Made by a program: the position numbers and the translations under genes
Shown here: positions 7,057 through 13,498 of the stretch, piece by piece
Position numbering within the stretch: position 1 is the first letter of the stretch
How the letters are laid out: every line of letters starts with the position of its first letter
The notes under the pieces: generated by a model
Seen by the model: only the letters and a program-made list of their open reading frames with translations
Told to the model about the DNA's origin: nothing
The model's database searches: none
DNA from: Bacteroidota bacterium
GTDB taxonomy: Bacteria; Bacteroidota; Bacteroidia; Flavobacteriales_F; PHOS-HE28
Reading direction: 5' to 3'
DNA length: 16,100 bases
Assembly (NCBI GenBank): GCA_023430945.1
Contig: JAEYYE010000238.1
Coordinates: 1-16,100, forward strand

Positions 7057-7557
7057 TCACTCGGCTTTCGCCTCTTCCCCACCTTCAGCTTTCGGCTGAT
7101 CGGTCTTGGCGGCACCTTCGGCCTTTTTGGCCCCACCTGCGCGACGTGTGCGGCGGGTCTTCTTGGCTGCGGTACCAGCTTTCTCCTTTGTGTAGGTGGT
7201 ATTGAAGTCCACCAATTCGATCATGGCCATCTCAGCGGCATCGCCAAGACGGTTGCCGAGCTTGATGATGCGCACATATCCACCAGGACGTTGGGCGATC
7301 TTCGGTGCCACATCGCGGAACAACGCCGCGGTGGCATCCTTGCTTTGAAGATAGCTGAACACCGTACGGCGGCTATGGGTGGTATCGTCCTTGCTCTTGG
7401 TGAGCAGTGGCTCCACGTAACGGCGCAGGGCCTTCGCCTTGGCCAGAGTGGTCTCGATGCGCTTATGCTCGATCAAGGAGATCGCCATATTGCTCAACAG
7501 CGCGTCGCGATGGGCCTTCTTGCGGCCGAGCGCGTTGTTCTTGTTCCCGTGTCTCAT
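7057..7557 (-). CDS. rplQ: 50S ribosomal protein L17
   Basis: L17 is a large-subunit protein near the peptide exit tunnel. The start at 7557 gives MRHGNKNNALGRKKAHRDAL, the standard L17 opening; the open frame continues 22 codons upstream into the intercistronic repeat and is not L17-like. The core (1 to about 120) contains HKRIETTLAKAKALRRYVEPL and RPGGYVRIIKLGNRLGDAAEM. Residues from about 123 to 166 form a low-complexity tail, first basic (AKKTRRTRRAGGAKK), then acidic/alanine-rich (EGGEEAKAE), making the protein longer than the roughly 127 residues of E. coli L17. It is the last gene of the alpha part of the cluster, 82 bp downstream of rpoA across an unusual repeat, and is followed by the hairpin at 7012-7037. 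Confidence 0.98.
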   Translation of the reverse strand: MRHGNKNNALGRKKAHRDALLSNMAISLIEHKRIETTLAKAKALRRYVEPLLTKSKDDTTHSRRTVFSYLQSKDATAALFRDVAPKIAQRPGGYVRIIKLGNRLGDAAEMAMIELVDFNTTYTKEKAGTAAKKTRRTRRAGGAKKAEGAAKTDQPKAEGGEEAKAE

Positions 7558-7558
7558 T

Positions 7559-7638
7559 GTTGTAGATGTTGCACGTTGGATGTTGACGAGGTTGAGGGTT
7601 GAGGAACAACCTCCAACTTCCAACCATCAACTTTCAAC
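7559..7638. repeat. 7-nt-periodic CAAC/GTTG inverted repeat between rpoA and rplQ
   Basis: On the plus strand CAAC begins at 7607, 7614, 7621, 7628 and 7635, an exact 7-nt period. The opposite arm has GTTG at 7568, 7575, 7582, 7591 and 7598, again 7-nt steps with one 9-nt step, plus another at 7559. The arms mirror each other about 7602-7606, so the transcript could fold into one long interrupted hairpin filling almost the whole 82-bp gap between the rpoA stop and the rplQ start. The text resembles the CCAACTTCCAACC-type low-complexity repeats that I recall from Bacteroidota intergenic DNA. Confidence 0.75.
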
Positions 7639-7639
7639 C

Positions 7640-8632
7640 TTACTCCTTGTCCAGCTTGTACTTGCTTACGTTCATCCCGAAGCTGAGGCCCTTGTTCTCC
7701 ACGAGGTCCTCGAGTTCGGTAAGGCTCTTCTTCCCGAAGTTGCGGAACTTCAGGAGATCGTTCTTGTTGAAGGATACCAGGTCACCGAGCGTTTCGATGT
7801 CTGCGGCCTTCAGGCAATTCAGGGCACGAACGCTGAGGTCCATGTCCACGAGCTTCGTTTTGAGCAGCTGGCGCATGTGCAGGCTGGTCTCGTCGAACTC
7901 CTCGGTCTCCACACGCTCTTCCACATCAAGGCTGATCCGCTCATCGCTGAACAGCATGAAGTGATGGATCAGGATCTTGGCAGCTTCCTGAAGTGCGTTC
8001 TTCGGGGTGATGCTGCCATCGGTGGTCACTTCGATCGTGAGTTTCTCATAGTCGGTCTTCTCTTCCACACGCGTGTTCTCCACGGTGTACTTCACGTTCT
8101 TGATCGGCGTGAAGATGGAATCGATGTAGATCGTTCCGATCGGTGAGCCTTCCACCTTGTTCTCGTCAGCGGGAACATAGCCGCGGCCTTTGCCCACGGT
8201 AAGTTCCACATGCAACTTCACGCTGTTGTCCATGTGCGCGATCACCAGATCGGGATTGAGCACCTGGAAACCGGTGGTATGCTTGCCGATGTCCCCAGCG
8301 GTGAAGCTGTCCTTGCCGGTGATGGTGAAGGACACCTTTTCGGTGCTCACATCATCCAACTGGCGGCGGAAACGGACCTGCTTGAGGTTGAGCACGATCT
8401 CGGTCATATCCTCGATCACGCCCTTGATGGTGCTGAACTCATGGTCCACACCTTCGATCCGAACGGATGTGATGGCATGTCCTTCGAGTGACGACAGAAG
8501 GATCCGGCGCAGCGAATTCCCGATCGTGATACCGTAACCCGGCTCAAGCGGACGGAACTCGAAGGAACCGCGCTTATCGTCGGATTCTATCATGGTGACC
8601 TTGTCAGGCCTCTGGAAGTCTAGGATGGGCAT
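7640..8632 (-). CDS. rpoA: DNA-directed RNA polymerase alpha subunit
   Basis: The alpha subunit dimerises to nucleate RNA polymerase assembly, and its C-terminal domain contacts UP-element DNA and activators. The 330 residues match the usual length. The N-terminal domain (to about 235) has the dimerisation/assembly sequence GYGITIGNSLRRILLSSLEG (32-51). A charged linker (EERVETEEFDETS) leads to the C-terminal domain (about 252-325), with R269 and N272 in LSVRALNCLKAADI, equivalent to the E. coli DNA-contacting R265 and N268, and NFGKKSLTELEDL. It is 20 bp downstream of rpsD, and its leader contains AGGAGA just before the ATG, one of the few Shine-Dalgarno-like sites here. Confidence 0.99.
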   Translation of the reverse strand: MPILDFQRPDKVTMIESDDKRGSFEFRPLEPGYGITIGNSLRRILLSSLEGHAITSVRIEGVDHEFSTIKGVIEDMTEIVLNLKQVRFRRQLDDVSTEKVSFTITGKDSFTAGDIGKHTTGFQVLNPDLVIAHMDNSVKLHVELTVGKGRGYVPADENKVEGSPIGTIYIDSIFTPIKNVKYTVENTRVEEKTDYEKLTIEVTTDGSITPKNALQEAAKILIHHFMLFSDERISLDVEERVETEEFDETSLHMRQLLKTKLVDMDLSVRALNCLKAADIETLGDLVSFNKNDLLKFRNFGKKSLTELEDLVENKGLSFGMNVSKYKLDKE

Positions 8633-8652
8633 TGGTCTCCTGCTGGTTTTTG

Positions 8653-9261
8653 TTACTTCGAATACAATTCCACGATCAGCTGCTCACGGATGTTCTCCGG
8701 GATCTGCGCACGCTCGGGCATGTTGATGAACTTTCCAGCCAGGGTGGTCGGGTTCCATTCCAACCAGTCGTATCGCGCACTGTTCACGGAAACACTGTTC
8801 GTTATCGCTTCCAACGAGCGGCTCTTCTCACGGACCGCGATCGTCTGTCCAGGGCGGATGTTGTAGCTGGGGATGTTCACCGGCTGGCCATCAACTGTGA
8901 TGTGGCCGTGGCTCACGAGCTGGCGGGCGGCACGGCGCGTTGGCGCGATACCCAACCGGAATACGGTATTATCCAACCGTGCTTCGCAAAGCTGCAGCAG
9001 CACCTCACCGGTGATCCCGCGCTTGCTCGAAGCAAGCTCGTACATCTTCTCGAACTGGCGTTCGAGGATGCCGTAGGTGTATTTTGCCTTCTGCTTTTCC
9101 CGAAGCTGGATCGCGTATTCGCTTTCCTTCTTGCGCCGGCGGGCATTGGGTCCATGTTGTCCGGGGCTGTGGGGCTTGCGCTCCATCCACTTGTCCGGGC
9201 CGTAGATCGCTTCCTTGAACTTCCGGGCGATCCGGGTCTTGGGTCCTGTGTAACGTGCCAT
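8653..9261 (-). CDS. rpsD: 30S ribosomal protein S4 (zinc-free form)
   Basis: S4 is a primary 16S rRNA-binding protein that starts assembly of the 30S body. The 202 residues begin MARYTGPKTRIARKF. The N-terminal region has the conserved SPGQHGPNARRRKKESEYA but none of the four zinc-binding cysteines found in some S4 proteins. The S4 RNA-binding domain (about 94-157) includes RLDNTVFRLGIAPTRRAARQ and LVSHGHITVDGQPVNIPSY. In E. coli S4 is the translational repressor of the alpha operon. Here the gene is preceded by a 68-bp gap containing two tandem hairpins, and the leader just before the ATG is A-rich (CAAAAAGAAAAAGA) with no clear Shine-Dalgarno site. Confidence 0.98.
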   Translation of the reverse strand: MARYTGPKTRIARKFKEAIYGPDKWMERKPHSPGQHGPNARRRKKESEYAIQLREKQKAKYTYGILERQFEKMYELASSKRGITGEVLLQLCEARLDNTVFRLGIAPTRRAARQLVSHGHITVDGQPVNIPSYNIRPGQTIAVREKSRSLEAITNSVSVNSARYDWLEWNPTTLAGKFINMPERAQIPENIREQLIVELYSK

Positions 9262-9275
9262 TCTTTTTCTTTTTG

Positions 9276-9319
9276 GGTGCGATCAACGCACCAACAACAG
9301 AGCGTACGTCCATACGCTC
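9276..9319 (-). promoter_or_regulatory. Two tandem hairpins in the rpsK-rpsD gap
   Basis: In transcript order, GAGCGTA/TACGCTC (9319-9313 with 9306-9300; 7 bp, 6-nt loop) begins 10 nt past the rpsK stop. GGTGCG/CGCACC (9292-9287 with 9281-9276; 6 bp, 5-nt loop) follows and ends 14 nt before the rpsD ATG. Both stems are perfect. They could be mRNA-processing or translational control elements; this is inferred from structure and position only. Confidence 0.45.
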
Positions 9320-9329
9320 CTACGGTTGA

Positions 9330-9731
9330 TCAAACGCGGCGCTTTTTGGGTGGACGGCAGCCGTTATGCGGCATTGGGGTTATATCCATGATCTCGGTCA
9401 CTTCCACACCGCTGTTATGCAGTGCGCGGATCGCGCTTTCACGGCCCGATCCAGGACCTTTCACGAACACCTTCACCTTGCGCAATCCCAATTCATGGGC
9501 TTCACGTGCTGCCTCTTCGGCGCTCACCTGCCCTGCGTAAGGAGTGTTCTTCTTGCTTCCCCGGAAGCCCTGCTTCCCGGAGGAGGACCAGCTGATCACT
9601 TCACCCTTGTTGTTGGTGAGCGAAATGATGAGATTGTTGAACGTCGCCTGTATGTGGGCTTGGCCATAGGCTTCCACTACAACGTTCTTCTTCTTTTTCT
9701 TGCCGCCTCCTTTCTGCTCTTGCTTTGCCAT
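9330..9731 (-). CDS. rpsK: 30S ribosomal protein S11
   Basis: S11 forms part of the 30S platform near the mRNA exit site. From the ATG at 9731 it has 133 residues, starting MAKQEQKGGGKKKKKNVVVE. The frame stays open for 12 further codons to 9767, but these are not S11-like and fall in the hairpin-containing gap. Conserved segments are AHIQATFNNLIISLTNNKGE, SSSGKQGFRGSKKNTPYAGQ, KVFVKGPGSGRESAIRAL and the C-terminal signature ITPMPHNGCRPPKKRRV. The lysine-rich N-terminal tail is somewhat extended. It lies between rpsM and rpsD as in other alpha operons. Confidence 0.98.
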   Translation of the reverse strand: MAKQEQKGGGKKKKKNVVVEAYGQAHIQATFNNLIISLTNNKGEVISWSSSGKQGFRGSKKNTPYAGQVSAEEAAREAHELGLRKVKVFVKGPGSGRESAIRALHNSGVEVTEIMDITPMPHNGCRPPKKRRV

Positions 9732-9761
9732 TGTCTTGAGTTGATCATGAGTAGATCCCAA

Positions 9762-9778
9762 GGGCATCGTGCATGCCC
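9762..9778 (-). other. Intercistronic hairpin between rpsM and rpsK
   Basis: GGGCAT (9762-9767) and ATGCCC (9773-9778) form a perfect 6-bp stem with a 5-nt loop in the 61-bp gap between the rpsM stop and the rpsK start. There is no U tract, so it is unlikely to be a terminator. Confidence 0.35.
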
Positions 9779-9792
9779 CGGATCACCCCTTT

Positions 9793-10170
9793 TTACTTGG
9801 TCGCTTTCTTCTTGTTGGCAACGGTCTTGCGCTTGCCTTTGCGGGTACGCGCATTCGTGCGGGTACGCTGCCCGCGCAGAGGAAGACCTGCACGATGGCG
9901 AAGACCGCGGTAACTGCCAATGTCCATCAACCGCTTGATGCTCAACTGCACCTCGCTTCGCAAGGCCCCTTCGACCTTTACGTTCTCGTTGATGTATTGG
10001 CGGATCCGCGCCTGTTCCTCATCGGTCCAGTCATCCACCTTGGTGTCTGGATCGACTTCTGCTTTTTCGAGGATCTCCAAAGCCTGGCTGCGGCCGATGC
10101 CGTAGATGTAGGTGAGGCCGATGGAGCCGCGCTTGTTCTTTGGGAGGTCTATGCCTGCGATACGTGCCAT
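9793..10170 (-). CDS. rpsM: 30S ribosomal protein S13
   Basis: S13 sits in the head of the 30S subunit and contributes to bridges with the 50S subunit and to contact with P-site tRNA. The 125 residues start MARIAGIDLPKNKRGSIGLT and contain the helix-hairpin-helix-like YIYGIGRSQALEILEKA, the central RQYINENVKVEGALRSEVQ, and the highly basic SYRGLRHRAGLPLRGQRTRT near the C-terminus, ending in a lysine-rich tail. It follows rpmJ by 15 bp, the usual first ribosomal gene of the alpha operon. Confidence 0.98.
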   Translation of the reverse strand: MARIAGIDLPKNKRGSIGLTYIYGIGRSQALEILEKAEVDPDTKVDDWTDEEQARIRQYINENVKVEGALRSEVQLSIKRLMDIGSYRGLRHRAGLPLRGQRTRTNARTRKGKRKTVANKKKATK

Positions 10171-10185
10171 GTGCTCTAACGATTA

Positions 10186-10302
10186 TCAGCCCTGACGCTG
10201 CTTGAACTTCGGGTTCTTCTTGTTGATGATGTACAGGCGTCCTTTACGGCGAACGATCTTGCAATCCGCTGAACGCTTCTTGAGTGAGGCCCTGACCTTC
10301 AT
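10186..10302 (-). CDS. rpmJ: 50S ribosomal protein L36 (zinc-free form)
   Basis: This 38-residue gene begins MKVRASLKKRSADCKIVRRK and ends NKKNPKFKQRQG, both diagnostic of L36, a small protein of the large subunit that bridges rRNA helices. Zinc-type L36 uses three cysteines and one histidine. Here only one cysteine (C14) remains and the C-terminal Cys/His positions are replaced (LYIINKKNPKF), so this is the zinc-independent form usual in Bacteroidota. It lies between infA and rpmM-side rpsM with gaps of 14 and 15 bp, and was found by direct translation of that gap. Confidence 0.97.
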   Translation of the reverse strand: MKVRASLKKRSADCKIVRRKGRLYIINKKNPKFKQRQG

Positions 10303-10316
10303 GATCTTCTGTTGTC

Positions 10317-10538
10317 TTAGCTCTTGTACCGGAAGGTAATGCGTCCTTTGCTGAGATCGTACGGGCTCATCTCCACTTTCACTTTGTCACCAGGCAGGAT
10401 CCGGATGTAATGCATCCGCATCTTTCCCGAAATGTGGGCAACGATCACGTGGCCGTTCTCAAGCTCCACCCGGAACATGGCATTGCTCAGCGCTTCCTTG
10501 ATCACGCCGTCCTGCTCGATCGTTCCGGTCTTGCTCAT
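10317..10538 (-). CDS. infA: Translation initiation factor IF-1
   Basis: IF-1 binds the ribosomal A site during initiation and helps IF-2 and IF-3. Starting at the ATG at 10538 the protein is 73 residues, the family length. The frame extends 12 codons further to 10574, but that stretch is not conserved and is read here as leader. The protein is one S1/OB-fold domain: KTGTIEQDGVIKEALSNAMF, VELENGHVIVAHISGKMRMH, YIRILPGDKVKVEMSPYDLS, then KGRITFRYKS. The purine-rich leader just upstream of the ATG contains GGAAGGA, a possible ribosome-binding sequence. It belongs to the secY-map-infA-rpmJ block joining the spc and alpha operons. Confidence 0.98.
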   Translation of the reverse strand: MSKTGTIEQDGVIKEALSNAMFRVELENGHVIVAHISGKMRMHYIRILPGDKVKVEMSPYDLSKGRITFRYKS

Positions 10539-10575
10539 CCTTTTTCCTTCCGTTCTTTTTCGTTCTATCGTCAAT

Positions 10576-10594
10576 GGAATGAAACGCTCATTCC
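10576..10594 (-). other. Intercistronic hairpin between map and infA
   Basis: GGAATGA (10576-10582) and TCATTCC (10588-10594) form a perfect 7-bp stem with a 5-nt loop, 6 nt past the map stop codon, in a 62-bp gap. There is no T tract after it on the minus strand, so attenuation or mRNA stability is more plausible than full termination. Confidence 0.4.
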
Positions 10595-10600
10595 TTGTTC

Positions 10601-11428
10601 CTATTCTGTTGCATGCGAAGAGGTCGTCCTCAGCACATTTTCACCTTTTGCCTTCAGTACATCGTGGATGTAACTGAACGTTGAAAGGACCTCTGCCTTG
10701 CCCGGCCGTACGACAACATTGTGCTCAAAGTGAGCGCTGGGTTTGCTATCCCGTGTTACGACGGTCCAGCCATCATCCATTTGCCGTACCTCCTTCTTAC
10801 CCATATTGATCATGGGTTCGATCGCAAGCACCATTCCGGATCGAAGCTTCACGCCGTGCCCGCGGCGACCATAATTGGGCACTTCGGGAGGTTCATGAAG
10901 CTTCCTTCCCACTCCGTGGCCCACCAGTTCGCGTACAACTCCGTAACCGTTGCCTTCCGCATGTTCCTGAACTGCTGCACCAATATCGCCGATCCTGTTG
11001 CCTTCCACCGCCTGCTCGATCGCCCGATCAAGACACTCCTGCGTCACCTGGAGCAACCGTTTCACTTCATCCGGGACATCACCCACCATGAACGTGTAGG
11101 CACTATCACCATAAAGGCCGTTCATCAGCACGCCACAATCCACGCTGGCGATATCACCATCCTTGAGAGCCCTCGCTCCAGGAAGACCGTGTACCACCTG
11201 TTCGTTCACACTGATCAGCAGGGTCGAAGGGCATCCGTACAATCCCTTGAATCCCGGAATGGCGCCATTGTCCCTTATGAACTCTTCGGCCATGCGATCG
11301 AGATCGGCGGTAGTAACGCCGGGCTCGATCATTCTGGCAACTTCTGCCAAGGTCCTTCCAACAAGTAAAGAACTTTCCTTCAACAATGCGACTTCCTCAT
11401 CGCTCAATACGTTCACCTTCCTGCCCAT
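10601..11428 (-). CDS. map: Methionine aminopeptidase, type I
   Basis: This enzyme removes the initiator methionine from nascent proteins in the cytoplasm. The 275 residues form a pita-bread fold without an N-terminal extension. The dinuclear metal ligands are all visible: D97 (SVDCG), D108 (LYGDSA), H171 (GHGVG), E204 (AIEPM) and E235 (HFEHN). The substrate-side histidines H80 (VVHGLP) and H178 (KLHEPP) are also present. The metal-ligand numbering coincides with that known for the E. coli enzyme. A short C-terminal tail (about 255-275) goes beyond the E. coli length. It starts 5 bp after the secY stop, so it is translationally linked to secY; no adk lies between them. Confidence 0.98.
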   Translation of the reverse strand: MGRKVNVLSDEEVALLKESSLLVGRTLAEVARMIEPGVTTADLDRMAEEFIRDNGAIPGFKGLYGCPSTLLISVNEQVVHGLPGARALKDGDIASVDCGVLMNGLYGDSAYTFMVGDVPDEVKRLLQVTQECLDRAIEQAVEGNRIGDIGAAVQEHAEGNGYGVVRELVGHGVGRKLHEPPEVPNYGRRGHGVKLRSGMVLAIEPMINMGKKEVRQMDDGWTVVTRDSKPSAHFEHNVVVRPGKAEVLSTFSYIHDVLKAKGENVLRTTSSHATE

Positions 11429-11433
11429 ACGCC

Positions 11434-12768
11434 TTAGCCGGCCATGCCGTAGGCAGCTCCGCCAGACCTTCCCTTGATCCGGCCGGATTTCATCAAACCA
11501 TCGTAATGCCGCATGAGCAGGTGGCTCTCGATCTGCTGCAGTGTATCCAATAATACACCCACCATGATCAACAATGAGGTTCCTCCAAAGAACTGTGCGA
11601 AGCCCTGCTTGATGCCGAACATCACTGCGAAGGCAGGCATGATGGCTACAAGACCGAGGAAGATCGCTCCAGGAAGTGTGATCCGCGAAAGCAGTTCATC
11701 GATATGCCCGGCAGTCTGTTTACCAGGCTTCACACCTGGAATGAATCCGCCGTTCCGTTTCATGTCATCGGCAAGCTGGTTCGGATTCACTGTGATGGCC
11801 GTATAGAAGTACGTGAAGAGGACCACCATCAGGAAAAGCGTGAAGTTGTAGAAAAAGCCCTGACTGTTCGCCATGCTCACCAGAAAGTCCGGAGGAGCAT
11901 CTCCCCACCATGGAGCCTGCGCCAGATACATCGGTACCAACACGATGGCTTGTGCGAAAATGATCGGCATCACACCAGCGGCGTTCACTTTCAAGGGAAT
12001 GTAGTTACGTACGCCACCGTACTGCTTGTTCCCCTGAACGCGCTTGGCGAACTGAACCGGTATTCGGCGCGTCCCCTGTACCAGCAATATGCATCCGGCA
12101 ATGATCAACACCCAAAGCACGACTTCCACCAGCAGCAGCACCAGACCGCCACCTCCGGGCCCCATGCGGCCCACGACCTCCTGCGCGAATGATTGTGGGA
12201 ACTGGGCCAGGATACCGATCATGATGATCAGCGAGATACCGTTCCCGAGGCCACGCTCGGTAATGCGCTCACCGAGCCACATAACGAACAAGGTGGAAGC
12301 CGTGAGGATCACAATGCTCGTAGCGAGCCAGAATTGACTGTCGGGTCGCGCTTCAGGTTCGATAGTGGCCAGGATATAGCTTGGCGCTTGGAACACACAG
12401 ATCAGGATCGTAAGGTACCTGGTCCATTGATTGATCTTGCGACGGCCACTTTCCTCCCGCTGCATCTTCTGTACGGTAGGTACAGCGATGCCCATGAGCT
12501 GCATGATGATCGAAGCCGAGATGTAGGGCATGATCCCCAGTGCGAAGATGGAAGCACGAGTGAACGCGCCACCGGTGAAGATCGCAAGGATCTCCACGAT
12601 ACCTCCACCACCGGTGGGGTCGGAAGAGAGGCGCGCACTATCCACGCCAGGCAGTACGATGAAGCTCCCGATGCGGTACACCAGCAGCAGACCCAACGTG
12701 ATCAAGATGCGGTTGCGCAGTTCCTCGATCCGCCAGATGTTCTTGATCGTATCGATCAGGTTCTTCAT
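11434..12768 (-). CDS. secY: Preprotein translocase pore subunit SecY
   Basis: SecY forms the protein-conducting channel of the Sec translocon in the inner membrane, with SecE and SecG. The 444 residues show the expected run of about ten hydrophobic segments, including residues 21-38, 74-94, 117-134, 147-166, 178-195, 208-230, 262-284, 308-328, 364-386 and 393-412. Conserved pieces are the plug-region FTGGAF (64-69), GERITERGLGNGISLIIMIG (166-185), and NPNQLADDMKRNGGFIPGVK before the C5 loop. The start MKNLIDTIKNIWRIEELRNR is typical. It follows rplO by 21 bp. The aminopeptidase and the 491-residue protein in this window should both be clients. Confidence 0.98.
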   Translation of the reverse strand: MKNLIDTIKNIWRIEELRNRILITLGLLLVYRIGSFIVLPGVDSARLSSDPTGGGGIVEILAIFTGGAFTRASIFALGIMPYISASIIMQLMGIAVPTVQKMQREESGRRKINQWTRYLTILICVFQAPSYILATIEPEARPDSQFWLATSIVILTASTLFVMWLGERITERGLGNGISLIIMIGILAQFPQSFAQEVVGRMGPGGGGLVLLLVEVVLWVLIIAGCILLVQGTRRIPVQFAKRVQGNKQYGGVRNYIPLKVNAAGVMPIIFAQAIVLVPMYLAQAPWWGDAPPDFLVSMANSQGFFYNFTLFLMVVLFTYFYTAITVNPNQLADDMKRNGGFIPGVKPGKQTAGHIDELLSRITLPGAIFLGLVAIMPAFAVMFGIKQGFAQFFGGTSLLIMVGVLLDTLQQIESHLLMRHYDGLMKSGRIKGRSGGAAYGMAG

Positions 12769-12789
12769 TCCTTTGATCTACTTCGGTTC

Positions 12790-13263
12790 CTACTGAGCTG
12801 CCTTATCTTCCTTGCGAGCGATAGTGACGGCTTTTCCACCCGCCTTCTCGATCGCAGAGCGGGCGCTGGCACTGAAGGCGTGCGCCTCGATATCGATCGC
12901 CGCCTTCAGATCTCCACGGCCCAATACCTTCAGCTTGTCGTTCTTGGAGATCAAGCCATTGGTGTAGAGCACATCAGGGTTGATCGACCTTAGGCTTTGT
13001 GCATCGGCCAAACTTTGAAGGGTATCGAGGTTGATCCCCTTGAATTCGACCCGTGTGGGGTTGGTGAAGCCGAACTTGGGAACGCGGCGAACAAGGGGCA
13101 TCTGCCCGCCTTCGAAACCACGCTTACGGCTGTAACCGGCACGCGATTGCGCGCCTTTATGACCGCGCGTGGAGGTGCCACCGCGACCACTGCCTTCGCC
13201 GCGGCCGATCCGTTTCTCTTTTTTGGTGGCTCCTTCAGCCGGTTTGAGTCTGCTCAGATCCAT
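12790..13263 (-). CDS. rplO: 50S ribosomal protein L15
   Basis: L15 is a late-assembly large-subunit protein whose extended N-terminus threads through 23S rRNA. The 157 residues begin MDLSRLKPAEGATKKEKRIG and carry the glycine/arginine-rich segment GRGEGSGRGGTSTRGHKGAQ (21-40), SRAGYSRKRGFEGGQMPLVR and PKFGFTN. The globular C-terminal part has KVLGRGDLKAAIDIEAHAFS and SARSAIEKAGGKA. The order rpmD-rplO-secY is the conserved spc order. Gaps to rpmD and secY are 19 and 21 bp. Confidence 0.98.
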   Translation of the reverse strand: MDLSRLKPAEGATKKEKRIGRGEGSGRGGTSTRGHKGAQSRAGYSRKRGFEGGQMPLVRRVPKFGFTNPTRVEFKGINLDTLQSLADAQSLRSINPDVLYTNGLISKNDKLKVLGRGDLKAAIDIEAHAFSASARSAIEKAGGKAVTIARKEDKAAQ

Positions 13264-13282
13264 CGTCTTGTTCTTCTAAATA

Positions 13283-13462
13283 TCAAGCGTCCTGTACGGT
13301 CACCAAGTGGTGAACCTTTTCAACCATGCCGCGGATCTGCGGCGTACCCTCCACTTCAGCCCGTTTGCCGATGCGGCCGAGTCCCAAGGCCTTCAAGGTG
13401 TCCTTCTGACGCTTGGGACACTTGATCTGGCTGCGAGTTTGTGTTATGATCAGCTTGCTCAT
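13283..13462 (-). CDS. rpmD: 50S ribosomal protein L30
   Basis: Translation of this gap gives 59 residues, MSKLIITQTRSQIKCPKRQK then DTLKALGLGRIGKRAEVEGT and PQIRGMVEKVHHLVTVQDA, which is L30: the conserved IKCPKRQKDTLKALGLGRIG and the final MVEKVHHLV are diagnostic. L30 is a small alpha-beta protein on the large subunit. It sits between rpsE and rplO in the conserved spc order, 36 bp after rpsE and 19 bp before rplO. Confidence 0.97.
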   Translation of the reverse strand: MSKLIITQTRSQIKCPKRQKDTLKALGLGRIGKRAEVEGTPQIRGMVEKVHHLVTVQDA

Positions 13463-13469
13463 GGTCTTC

Positions 13470-13488
13470 GTTCCGCGAATATCGGAAC
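13470..13488 (-). other. Intercistronic hairpin between rpsE and rpmD
   Basis: GTTCCG (13470-13475) and CGGAAC (13483-13488) form a perfect 6-bp stem with a 7-nt loop in a 36-bp gap, ending 7 nt before the rpmD ATG. It could modulate rpmD translation, but a stem this short may be chance. Confidence 0.3.
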
Positions 13489-13498
13489 CTTATTCTAC

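Noticed and set aside
7559..7638. CRISPR-like array in the rpoA-rplQ gap
   Set aside because: The repeated words are 4 nt with 3-nt separators and reverse orientation midway; there are no 20-40 nt repeats with unique spacers.
8632..9540. Long plus-strand open frame of 302 codons opposite rpsD and part of rpsK
   Set aside because: It is antisense to two strongly conserved ribosomal genes and has no recognisable domain. The same holds for the long plus-strand frames at 7439-8146, 10721-11368, 12193-12993 and 13307-14029, which mirror codon bias of the real genes.
11429..11433. Missing adk between secY and map as a sign of deletion
   Set aside because: Absence of adk at this position is common in Bacteroidota, and the 5-bp gap shows no gene remnant.
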